Source of the DNA: GH45 sp046704385 | Lineage (GTDB): Bacteria; Bacteroidota; Bacteroidia; Bacteroidales; SZUA-534 | Length of the DNA stretch: 39,890 nt | Assembly (NCBI GenBank): GCA_046704385.1 | Contig: JBJKSB010000056.1 | Coordinates: 1 to 39,890 of the forward strand | Reading direction: 5' to 3' | Shown here: one piece after another, positions 33,731-39,890 of the stretch | Layout: each line of letters opens with the position of its first letter | Position numbering within the stretch: the first letter of the stretch is position 1 | Made by a program: the position numbers and the translations under genes | The notes under the pieces: generated by a model | What the model saw: only the letters and a program-made list of their open reading frames with translations | What the model was told of the DNA's origin: nothing | Databases searched by the model: none

Positions 33731-34210
33731 ATGAAACAATTGGTGTTAGTACGACATTCCGATACAGAATCAACTTCCTTCAGTATGCCCGATCGGGCTC
33801 GTAAATTGACTCCGAAAGGAAAAAACAAAGCCAAAATACAGGCTAGCAGATTAAAAAAGATAAATTTAATTCCCGATTTAATTATTACCAGTGATGCGAT
33901 ACGGGCTGAGGAAACTGCTGATATTTTTTCAAAAGCATTGTGCAGTAATTGCCCCATGCTAAAAGTTCCATTCCTATACGAGGATTTTACCACTACTGAA
34001 TTTTTTACACTTATAAATGAATTGGATGATTCCTATAATACCGTATTTATTGTTGGACATAATCCTAATATTTCGTTAATGGCATCGCGACTTGATGCTG
34101 AATCAATTGTATCTTTTAATACCTGTTCAATTGGAATTTTTAATCTGGCAGATTGTTGGAGTAAAGTTGAGGTAATGAAGGGTAAAATGATAGAATATCT
34201 TGATAATTAA
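33731..34210 (+). CDS. sixA: SixA-like phosphohistidine phosphatase (histidine phosphatase superfamily)
   Basis: A 159-residue histidine phosphatase with the catalytic opening L-V-L-V-R-H-S-D-T-E (RH at 8-9), D-L-I-I-T-S-D-A-I-R-A-E-E-T-A near 50-64, and the second catalytic histidine in I-V-G-H-N-P-N near 108. In Escherichia coli SixA removes phosphate from histidine of phosphotransfer proteins; the substrate here is unknown. I use the ATG at 33731; the longer frame from TTG at 33665 adds an unlikely N-terminus and would run over the -7 box. A weak inverted repeat (ATTTTAAG/CTTAAAAT, 34215-34240) follows the stop. Confidence 0.85.
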   Translation: MKQLVLVRHSDTESTSFSMPDRARKLTPKGKNKAKIQASRLKKINLIPDLIITSDAIRAEETADIFSKALCSNCPMLKVPFLYEDFTTTEFFTLINELDDSYNTVFIVGHNPNISLMASRLDAESIVSFNTCSIGIFNLADCWSKVEVMKGKMIEYLDN

Positions 34211-34214
34211 AATC

Positions 34215-34240
34215 ATTTTAAGATTTTATTGCCTTAAAAT
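34215..34240 (+). terminator. Weak AT-rich hairpin after sixA
   Basis: A perfect 8-bp inverted repeat (ATTTTAAG and CTTAAAAT) with a 10-base loop, starting 5 bases after the sixA stop. The stem is AT-rich and no T-run follows, so its function is uncertain. Confidence 0.3.
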
Positions 34241-34297
34241 TAAAATTCAACTTTCAATTATTCTAACTTTATACCTGAATTTATTTGTAAGTTAAAT

Positions 34298-35227
34298 ATG
34301 GCCTTTTTACAACGCGAAAAACCATTTAGTAAAAAATGGTTTACTTCATGGAGTTTAGTTATTCTGGGTGCTTTTATTCTTGCTGCCGGGTTTGTTTTGT
34401 TTATAAACCCTTATAATATTGTACCTGGTGGCGTTTATGGCATTAGCATCGTAGTGCACCATTTAACCAGAGGAATGTTTGACTTCATGCCTGAAGGGGT
34501 GCCAATCGGTTTATTTGGTTTAATATTGAATATTCCGTTAACCATCCTGGGTATTAGATTGCTTGGTCCAAGGTTTGGTATTAAAACCATTATTGGTTTT
34601 GTTCTTACCTCGGCTTTTATGGATTTGCTTACTTATTTTATTGGCGAAAACGATCCACTGGGGTTACAGAATGACATTTTACTTTCCTGTATTTTTGGGG
34701 GAGTGCTTATAGGTGTGGGATTAGGTCTCATTTTTAAATCGAAAGCTACTTCGGGAGGTTCTGATATTATTGCCATGATTATAGCCAAAACCACTCGTTG
34801 GCCCTTAGGACAATTGCTTATTTATGTAGATTCTACCATTGTTTTATTTGGTTTAATTGTTTTTAAAGACTGGAAAATTCCACTTTATTCGTGGCTGGTG
34901 ATTTATATCACGGGTAAGGTTGTCGATATGGTTATCGAAGGTATGACCTACGAAAAAATGTTGTTGATAATTTCCTCAAAGCATGATGAAATTCGAGATG
35001 TTATTATTAACGATTTAAACCGTGGCGGTACTTTTATTATGGCAGAAGGCATGTTTAATCAGCAGCCAAAAAAATTGATTTACACCGTGGTAAACAGGCG
35101 TGAAATGTCAATGCTTGAGGATTTTATTTCAAAAATTGACCCTGAGGCTTTTTTAACGGTGGTTGATGCCAAGGAGATACTGGGTGAAGGATTCCGGTCG
35201 CTTTCCGAGAAGGTATCTTCTAAATAG
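34298..35227 (+). CDS. YitT family membrane protein (DUF161 + DUF2179)
   Basis: A 309-residue inner-membrane protein. The N-terminal part has about five to six membrane helices (about 18-215) with the family motif N-P-Y-N-I-V-P-G-G-V-Y-G-I-S (residues about 38-51) and K-A-T-S-G-G-S-D-I-I-A. A soluble C-terminal DUF2179 domain (about 222-300) contains R-G-G-T-F, usually followed by a regulatory beta-alpha fold. The YitT/YpjC/YvjA group is widespread but its transport function is not settled. It follows sixA by 87 bases on the same strand. Confidence 0.9.
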   Translation: MAFLQREKPFSKKWFTSWSLVILGAFILAAGFVLFINPYNIVPGGVYGISIVVHHLTRGMFDFMPEGVPIGLFGLILNIPLTILGIRLLGPRFGIKTIIGFVLTSAFMDLLTYFIGENDPLGLQNDILLSCIFGGVLIGVGLGLIFKSKATSGGSDIIAMIIAKTTRWPLGQLLIYVDSTIVLFGLIVFKDWKIPLYSWLVIYITGKVVDMVIEGMTYEKMLLIISSKHDEIRDVIINDLNRGGTFIMAEGMFNQQPKKLIYTVVNRREMSMLEDFISKIDPEAFLTVVDAKEILGEGFRSLSEKVSSK

Positions 35228-35304
35228 GCAGTCTCTTTTTTCTATTTGTTTTCAGCCATTAATTACACGAATTTGGATGAAAGATACCTCATCTTTAGTT
35301 GTAA

Positions 35305-36402
35305 TTATTTCTTTTCAATTAATTCAATTTGGAAAAAAGTCGGCCACCACTTACCTGTTACTATAAATCTCTTATTGTTTTTATCCCAGGCTATTCCGTT
35401 TAATACATCAACGGGAGTTTTAATAGCATCTTTGTTCAACAAACCGGTCAAATCGATACGTTTCAGAACCTTTCCGCTTTTGGCATCAAAAGCAACAATT
35501 AAATCAGTCTGGTAAACATTGGCATAAATTATACCGTCAATATATTCCAGTTCATTCAGATTTTTAATGGGACCTTTATTGTCGTATATCTGAATTTTAT
35601 TTTTTTCCTGTATCATCTCTGTATCAAGGAAATAAATATTCTCGCTTCCGTCACTCATTATTAAATCGGTACCATTATTTGTCAGGCCCCAGCCTTCAGT
35701 CGGGTAATTGAATTCGTACAGCTCTTTCAGATCAGACTTTTCATAAACATAACCAATATTTGATCGCCAGGTAAGTTCGTAAACTTTGTCCTTTAAAATA
35801 GTTATACCTTCCCCGAATACATCGTCGGGCAAATTTACGCTTTGCAGTACCTCATTTTTATCAAGATTAAGTTTACTTAGCATCGATTCGCCATATTGTC
35901 CGGTACCTTCATACAAAAATCCATCACAAAATTCGAGACCTTGTGTATATGACTTTGGATTATGAGGCCAGGTTTTCTTTACTTTATAGGTGTAAATTTT
36001 TGGTACTATATCGGAAAGTAAAGTATAATCAAGTACCCGGCTGGTGCTTATGGTATCGCCCCAATAAAAGATGAGTTGTATTTTTTTTTGTCCTGGAATT
36101 TCATTTTTGGTAAGCCATGAAATATTATTAGTGGAAGTGTAAGTTCCTTCGTGTTTAAAATCAACTGATAAAAGGATTGAATCGGGCAGGGGAATTTTCC
36201 CAAAATCGACGATGAAATTAACCGGATCGTCAATAGTTGAAGTGCTTTTGGGAGAAGAATTGATTGTTATTTTTTTTTGGTTGTATCTTTCACTAAGTGT
36301 CTCTTTTTTGGATTTAACCGGTTTGTCTTGTTTATGAGTTTGCTTGGTAGTAGAATTGCAGCCCAATAAAACAGCAAAAAGTACAATAAAATATGCCTTC
36401 AT
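35305..36402 (-). CDS. Glutaminyl-peptide cyclotransferase (glutamine cyclotransferase), lipoprotein
   Basis: This enzyme family converts N-terminal glutamine of peptides to pyroglutamate. The 365-residue protein has a lipobox (L-F-A-V-L-L-G-C, cysteine about residue 15), a linker and Ig-like region (about 40-125), and then a five-bladed beta-propeller of the plant/bacterial QC type: S-Y-T-Q-G-L-E-F near 150, Y-E-G-T-G-Q-Y-G, F-G-E-G-I, G-W-G-L-T-N-N-G-T-D-L-I-M-S-D-G, N-E-L-E-Y, and L-N-G-I-A-W-D near the end. I use the ATG at 36402, which gives a tight lipoprotein signal; a longer frame starts with TTG at 36426. In T9SS bacteria, many exported proteins gain an N-terminal pyroglutamate after signal cleavage, which fits such an enzyme in the envelope. 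Confidence 0.9.
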   Translation of the reverse strand: MKAYFIVLFAVLLGCNSTTKQTHKQDKPVKSKKETLSERYNQKKITINSSPKSTSTIDDPVNFIVDFGKIPLPDSILLSVDFKHEGTYTSTNNISWLTKNEIPGQKKIQLIFYWGDTISTSRVLDYTLLSDIVPKIYTYKVKKTWPHNPKSYTQGLEFCDGFLYEGTGQYGESMLSKLNLDKNEVLQSVNLPDDVFGEGITILKDKVYELTWRSNIGYVYEKSDLKELYEFNYPTEGWGLTNNGTDLIMSDGSENIYFLDTEMIQEKNKIQIYDNKGPIKNLNELEYIDGIIYANVYQTDLIVAFDAKSGKVLKRIDLTGLLNKDAIKTPVDVLNGIAWDKNNKRFIVTGKWWPTFFQIELIEKK

Positions 36403-36462
36403 TACTTGATTTTTTGAAGCTGCCAAATTACAAATTATTTAGAATTATGAACCTTTAAAAAT

Positions 36463-36537
36463 AAATAAACCGCAAAAACACAACCAGCTGTTTGCTAATT
36501 TAAGGACATTGCGTCCATGTGTATTTGCAGTTTATTT
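36463..36537 (-). terminator. Long hairpin terminator (20-bp arms) after the LPP20-like gene
   Basis: The arms 36463-36482 and 36518-36537 are inverted copies with 18 of 20 positions matching, and a second small hairpin (GGAC-ATTGC-GTCC, 36504-36516) lies inside the loop. On the reverse strand the stem ends in a T-rich run, and it lies 25 bases after the stop of the gene at 36563, so it probably terminates that transcript before the cyclotransferase gene. Confidence 0.6.
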
Positions 36538-36562
36538 TAAATAATCTATCAGTCAGGTCAAT

Positions 36563-37864
36563 TTACCAACTGGTAGTAACCTTCTGATTATACATTTTAT
36601 AGATACTTTTTTCGCCTGTTTTATCCGATTTATAGTGAATAGTACCTTTAATCAAAGGAGTTTTTGATGCTGAATACAATTCTTTTGACAGCGATTGTGG
36701 AATGGTGAGGTCTAAATCATGCTTACCCTCACCACTAAATGACTGATTAATATTATCAATAATTATCGGAGCTTCGTTACCGAAATTCAGAATAACTTTT
36801 TCAATAGTAAACGGGCTGGCATATTTTGAGGTCATGCTAATCAGGCATTTGGCATTGGTAATATCTGTACCGGAATCGTCACCACCGGTAATATTAATAT
36901 CGTTGTTAACAAAAATGTCAATTTTATCGGCATTGATATTGAAAGAATAGGAATTTTTGGCTTTGCCGTAAGCGCTGAGAAATTCAACATTTATTGCATT
37001 ATCCGGATCTTCATAACATTCATCATAGGTGTAGGTAATAATCCATTCCGGGGTTTTGCTTCGTACATCGGTAATTTTTGCACATTTTGACCATACTCTG
37101 GGTTTACGTGAGGTTGTTACCGTTTTTTCACCCACTTTTAGTACGAGCCTTATTTCGCCAAGAGTGTTGTTAACAGTTTCGATGCTAAATGATTTAAGCA
37201 TTTCTTTCAATTTGGCAATACCAACATTAGCCTTGTCTTTACGTGGGTCAACGTCAATAAAACCTTCTGCAAGGGCTTCCAGTTCCTTTACAGTTTGTCC
37301 CATTTTCTCAAGGCTTTCCATGGTATCAATTTTGGATAGTATCCCTTCAAGCTGATCGGTTAGTTCCTGGTCAGCTGCTTCATATTCACGTATTAATTGT
37401 TCCAACTGAACTTGTGAGAATGGATATTTAATATGGTAATTGTATTTTATTGTTCCGGCTTCACTTATTTTTTCCCAGTAAAAAGCTTCCACTTTGGTTG
37501 ATGATATTCCTTTAATAAAGGGAATATCAGCAGCCCGCGTTTTGGTTGCGGTTTTAAAGCTTTCCTCGAACTCTGAACTGTTATTTTTAGTTTTTTCGCT
37601 CCGGTACATCTCACTGGTAGTTTGGATATTTTCCGCAACCGAGCTAATTATGAGTTCTTTAACCCTGTCGAGAGCTTTTTGCTGGGCTTCTTCCATAGTT
37701 GAGCCCGAACCTGAAGCAATTATATAACCTTTTACCAATCCATTTACCCAATCGGGTTGTTTTTTCTCGCTTTTATCGAGTACTTTGGTTTTTTGGGCCT
37801 GTACCGGTAAAATTAATCCTGTAAGTCCAAGTAATAAAAGCAGGGCAATAATATTTTTTTTCAT
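36563..37864 (-). CDS. Exported LPP20-like domain protein
   Basis: A 433-residue protein with a signal peptide (I-I-A-L-L-L-L-L-G-L-T-G-L-I-L-P-V-Q-A). Residues about 35-170 resemble the LPP20/FlgP-type domain: P-D-W-V-N-G, G-S-G-S-T-M-E-E-A-Q-Q-K-A-L-D-R-V. A helical stretch (about 170-230) and a beta-rich C-terminal half follow, with no family I recognise. No lipobox is seen, so it is probably periplasmic or exported. It lies behind another LPP20-like gene (38017-38574) in the same orientation, with 152 bases between. The two share the pattern of a multi-residue helix with alternating alanines, suggesting a common envelope role that the sequence does not reveal. Confidence 0.7.
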   Translation of the reverse strand: MKKNIIALLLLLGLTGLILPVQAQKTKVLDKSEKKQPDWVNGLVKGYIIASGSGSTMEEAQQKALDRVKELIISSVAENIQTTSEMYRSEKTKNNSSEFEESFKTATKTRAADIPFIKGISSTKVEAFYWEKISEAGTIKYNYHIKYPFSQVQLEQLIREYEAADQELTDQLEGILSKIDTMESLEKMGQTVKELEALAEGFIDVDPRKDKANVGIAKLKEMLKSFSIETVNNTLGEIRLVLKVGEKTVTTSRKPRVWSKCAKITDVRSKTPEWIITYTYDECYEDPDNAINVEFLSAYGKAKNSYSFNINADKIDIFVNNDINITGGDDSGTDITNAKCLISMTSKYASPFTIEKVILNFGNEAPIIIDNINQSFSGEGKHDLDLTIPQSLSKELYSASKTPLIKGTIHYKSDKTGEKSIYKMYNQKVTTSW

Positions 37865-38016
37865 TTTGGTTATTTTTTAGTTGAATAATTATTGCATTTA
37901 AAATTTAAAGGTACCTTTTTTATGAATATCAGCAGTATCAATTAGGAGTTTTATACCATTACAAAAGAAAAAAAAATCAGCACTATTGTGCTGATTTTAA
38001 TAGTGATAATAATCTC

Positions 38017-38574
38017 TTATTGGTCGTCCATTTTTGCCATTTCTTCGTCAAATTTTTCCTTAAATTTGGCACGGTCATACATTACCTCAAGTTTTTTATC
38101 TTTTGAGATACCTTTGTCAATACCGTTGTAAATGGCATCTTTACTAACTTCAAGGGCAACATAGGTTTCATAGCCTCCGCCATCGGCCGGATAAGTTTTT
38201 TCGCAAATGGTATTGATATCTACCAAAGTTTGGCTTACAACAGTACGAGCCATTGTTTCAAATGTTTGGCTGAATTCTTGAGCACCACCTGCATCCATGT
38301 CATTGGCATACCTTTCAGTTACAGCTTTAACTTTACTGTTGATGGCTGCACCAAGGCGCTCTCTGGCAACTTGCAAAGCTTTGTCTTTTGAGGTATTCAG
38401 ATCCGGACTTTTACCTACACTGCTGGCCCTGAAAAACTCGGCATCCGATTTTCCCTGATCTGCGCAAGGTATAATTATTTCTTTTCGTTCATTGGTTGCG
38501 CTTTTTGTTCCACCACATGATGTTAATGCTACAACAGCTGCAAACGATAAAATTAATAAGGTTACTTTTTTCAT
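38017..38574 (-). CDS. LPP20-like lipoprotein
   Basis: A 185-residue lipoprotein: lipobox A-L-T-S-C at about residue 20 after a clear signal peptide, then a helical/beta domain like LPP20 (S-K-D-K-A-L-Q-V-A-R-E-R-L-G-A-A-I-N-S-K-V, followed by a C-terminal K-D-A-I-Y-N-G). It resembles the N-terminal part of the protein at 36563-37864. Function unknown; LPP20/FlgP homologues are outer-membrane lipoproteins. Confidence 0.75.
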   Translation of the reverse strand: MKKVTLLILSFAAVVALTSCGGTKSATNERKEIIIPCADQGKSDAEFFRASSVGKSPDLNTSKDKALQVARERLGAAINSKVKAVTERYANDMDAGGAQEFSQTFETMARTVVSQTLVDINTICEKTYPADGGGYETYVALEVSKDAIYNGIDKGISKDKKLEVMYDRAKFKEKFDEEMAKMDDQ

Positions 38575-38715
38575 AATGTTCGTTTTTATTGATTGATAAA
38601 TCAGTTATAACAAATTTCAATAATAAATTTGATATTTACAAGTACTAGATGAACTTCGAAAAAAAAGGTTGCTTAAAAAAAAATTGCATAATTTGAAAAA
38701 TTTATAACAAACTCT

Positions 38716-38746
38716 TTTGTAAAGCATTAATATATTGTTAAATTTG
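38716..38746 (+). promoter_or_regulatory. Bacteroidota promoter TTTG-N19-TAAATTTG
   Basis: A -33 TTTG (38716-38719) and a -7 TAAATTTG (38739-38746), both full matches, with the classic 19-base spacing. The ATG of the small lipoprotein is 32 bases downstream. This is the best promoter match in the window. Confidence 0.65.
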
Positions 38747-38778
38747 GCTGAATAGAAAAACCTATAAAAAAATTATCG

Positions 38779-38991
38779 ATGAGAAATTTAAAATTGTTTA
38801 GCTTAGTCCTTGCTGTTGTTGCTTTTGGGGCATTATATGCTTGTAGCGGTGGCACAAAAAAAGAAGCAAAAGAGGTTACCGAACAACCTGTGGTAGAACC
38901 AGAAGCAGCTGCTGATAGCGTTGCAGTTACTGATAGTGTAGCCACTGTTGATTCTACTGCTGTTGAATCTGAAGCAACTGAAGCAGAGTAA
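38779..38991 (+). CDS. Small acidic lipoprotein, unknown function
   Basis: A 70-residue protein with a signal peptide and lipobox (G-A-L-Y-A-C, cysteine at residue 22). The mature part is about 48 residues, rich in E, A, V, T, S and D (E-A-A-A-D-S-V-A-V-T-D-S-V-A-T-V-D-S) and nearly free of hydrophobic structure, so it is probably disordered. It has its own promoter (38716-38746) and rho-independent terminator (39016-39039), so it is a single-gene unit and very likely expressed. Function unknown. Confidence 0.8.
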   Translation: MRNLKLFSLVLAVVAFGALYACSGGTKKEAKEVTEQPVVEPEAAADSVAVTDSVATVDSTAVESEATEAE

Positions 38992-39015
38992 AAGAACTTT
39001 AACGTATGAAAATTG

Positions 39016-39039
39016 GGGCAATTTTATTGCCCTTTTTTT
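39016..39039 (+). terminator. Rho-independent terminator of the small lipoprotein gene, overlapping the queA stop
   Basis: A perfect 6-bp stem GGGCAA/TTGCCC (39016-39021 and 39027-39032) with loop TTTTA is followed by seven T (39033-39039). It reaches into the last codons of queA on the other strand, whose stop is at 39024-39026. Confidence 0.8.
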
Positions 39040-39890
39040 ATGCTTAAAAAACAACTATCTCCATAACTTAGAAAACGGAAATCGTTATTTAAAGCATAGT
39101 TGTAAATCGCTTTCCATTGTTCACCTAAATAAGCTGAAATCAATAATAACAGTGTACTTTTGGGTTGATGAAAATTGGTGATTATTCGGTCCACAACCTT
39201 AAATCGGTAGCCTGGGGCAATCATTATGGCTGTGGTGGCATTTAGGTGATCAATATCCTGAGACATTATTTTTTGGTGCAAATCTTCAAGAACGGCCTGT
39301 GCTGGCAGATTATCAGTCAAATTATATGGATCCCACTGATTCACATGAAGAATTAATGAGTTACTATCCTGGTTTTCGTAGTTTAGTAAACCTAACCAAT
39401 AAAGACTTTCCAGTGTTCTAACCGTTGTGGTTCCTACGGCAGTTATTTCTCCAAGATGTTTTAGTAATGCTGGAATAGTTTGTTGCGTGATTACAAAATG
39501 TTCTGTATGCATTTCATGTTCACCAATACTTTTTGATTTTACCGGTTTAAAAGTTCCTGCACCAACATGTAAGGTAACTTCATGCCGGGTAATATTTTTT
39601 TTATTCAGGGTTTCAAACACCTCATTGGTAAAATGAAGACCGGCGGTTGGTGCAGCAACTGATCCTTTATGTTTTGAATAAATGGTTTGGTAGGTTACCA
39701 AATCAGATGATTCAGCATTGCGGTTTAAATAAGGGGGTATTGGTATATTTCCCGAATGTTCAATAAGTTCACTAAATGTAAATGCCGGATTATTCCAGCT
39801 GAAGTTTATAATATAGGCATCATTATAGTTTTGCTCCCTGCTAATATGTAAAGTTATTTCCTGAGTATTTATCTTTATCTTCTTCCTGAG
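39024..39890 (-). CDS. queA: S-adenosylmethionine:tRNA ribosyltransferase-isomerase (QueA), 5' end outside window
   Basis: QueA transfers the ribosyl part of S-adenosylmethionine to preQ1 in tRNA, making epoxyqueuosine in the queuosine pathway. The C-terminal 288 residues are visible, in frame to the window edge: I-P-I-P-P-Y-L-N-R, V-T-Y-Q-T-I-Y-S-K, the strongly conserved G-S-V-A-A-P-T-A-G-L-H-F-T, H-E-V-T-L-H-V-G-A-G-T-F-K-P-V, E-H-E-M-H-T-E, and V-G-T-T-T-V-R-T-L-E-S near 135-145 of the visible part. A TTG at 39701 is not the start: the family sequence continues upstream without a break (F-S-E-L-I-E-H-S-G-N-I-P-I-P-P-Y). The frame is complete at its 3' end. Confidence 0.95.
   Translation of the reverse strand, partial: LRKKIKINTQEITLHISREQNYNDAYIINFSWNNPAFTFSELIEHSGNIPIPPYLNRNAESSDLVTYQTIYSKHKGSVAAPTAGLHFTNEVFETLNKKNITRHEVTLHVGAGTFKPVKSKSIGEHEMHTEHFVITQQTIPALLKHLGEITAVGTTTVRTLESLYWLGLLNYENQDSNSLILHVNQWDPYNLTDNLPAQAVLEDLHQKIMSQDIDHLNATTAIMIAPGYRFKVVDRIITNFHQPKSTLLLLISAYLGEQWKAIYNYALNNDFRFLSYGDSCFLSIKKGQ

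Noticed and set aside
39701..39701. TTG at 39701 as the start of queA
   Set aside because: Conserved QueA sequence continues upstream in frame to the window edge, so this is internal.
1..39890. tRNA or rRNA genes
   Set aside because: I looked for tRNA T-loop sequences (GTTCRANNC type) and rRNA stretches by eye and saw none in an intergenic context.

Overview
The window is AT-rich (roughly one third G+C by eye) and comes from a member of the Bacteroidota, probably a free-living or sediment relative of the Bacteroidales/Marinilabiliales. The evidence is: secreted proteins ending in type IX secretion (T9SS) sorting tails; ECF sigma/FecR/STN/TonB-receptor regulation; promoters of the Bacteroidota type (TTTG, then TAnnTTTG); weak or absent Shine-Dalgarno sequences; YitT, DUF1704 and CotH families. 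I see no rRNA, tRNA or CRISPR.

Layout. 1-115: the outer end of an IS1595-family insertion sequence, which has cut off the 5' part of a CotH/lamin-tail T9SS cargo gene (to 2531). 2846-4462: secreted S41 peptidase, reverse strand. 4762-5880: Fic AMP-transferase, reverse strand, with two matching inverted repeats upstream and then a decayed group II intron 3' end (about 6009-6092). 6386-9390: a partner-switching operon (TPR/7TM/SpoIIE phosphatase, RsbW-like kinase, STAS protein). 9430-9625: a small palindromic intergenic element. 9662-12745 (reverse): large ABCG-type exporter; divergent from it, 12796-14787, an N-formylglutamate-amidohydrolase-like/DUF1704 fusion. 14927-17158: a second membrane SpoIIE phosphatase.

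17241-27891 is the most interesting stretch: an ECF sigma factor, its FecR-type anti-sigma factor, an STN-domain protein carrying about 15 copies of a 15-16-residue G-x-Q-x-x-G-F-x-N repeat (now split by a one-base frameshift), then a lipoprotein, a DUF6483-like protein and a ketopantoate reductase, and finally a second secreted GFxN-repeat protein followed by a TonB-dependent receptor. A 33-bp bipartite motif (ACAATAGGGGTA, 14 bases, TGTCATC) with identical spacing precedes both the fecR gene and the second GFxN-repeat gene. It looks like the promoter of this ECF sigma factor and ties the two loci into one regulon. I propose this as a candidate undescribed cell-surface signalling or display system in which the STN signalling domain sits on a repeat protein instead of on the receptor.

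28224-31177: orphan histidine kinase, a complete subclass B1 metallo-beta-lactamase, and a translationally coupled HEPN-like/CBS-like protein. 31392-33557 (reverse): a second ECF sigma operon with a membrane anti-sigma-like protein and a DUF4097-like exported protein. 33731-35227: SixA phosphatase and YitT membrane protein. 35305-38574 (reverse): glutaminyl-peptide cyclotransferase lipoprotein and two LPP20-like envelope proteins. 38779-38991: small acidic lipoprotein with clear promoter and terminator. 39024-39890 (reverse): 3' two thirds of queA, running off the window.

Many computed start codons in this genome are TTG or GTG; where an in-frame ATG just downstream gives a better N-terminus I have used it and said so.
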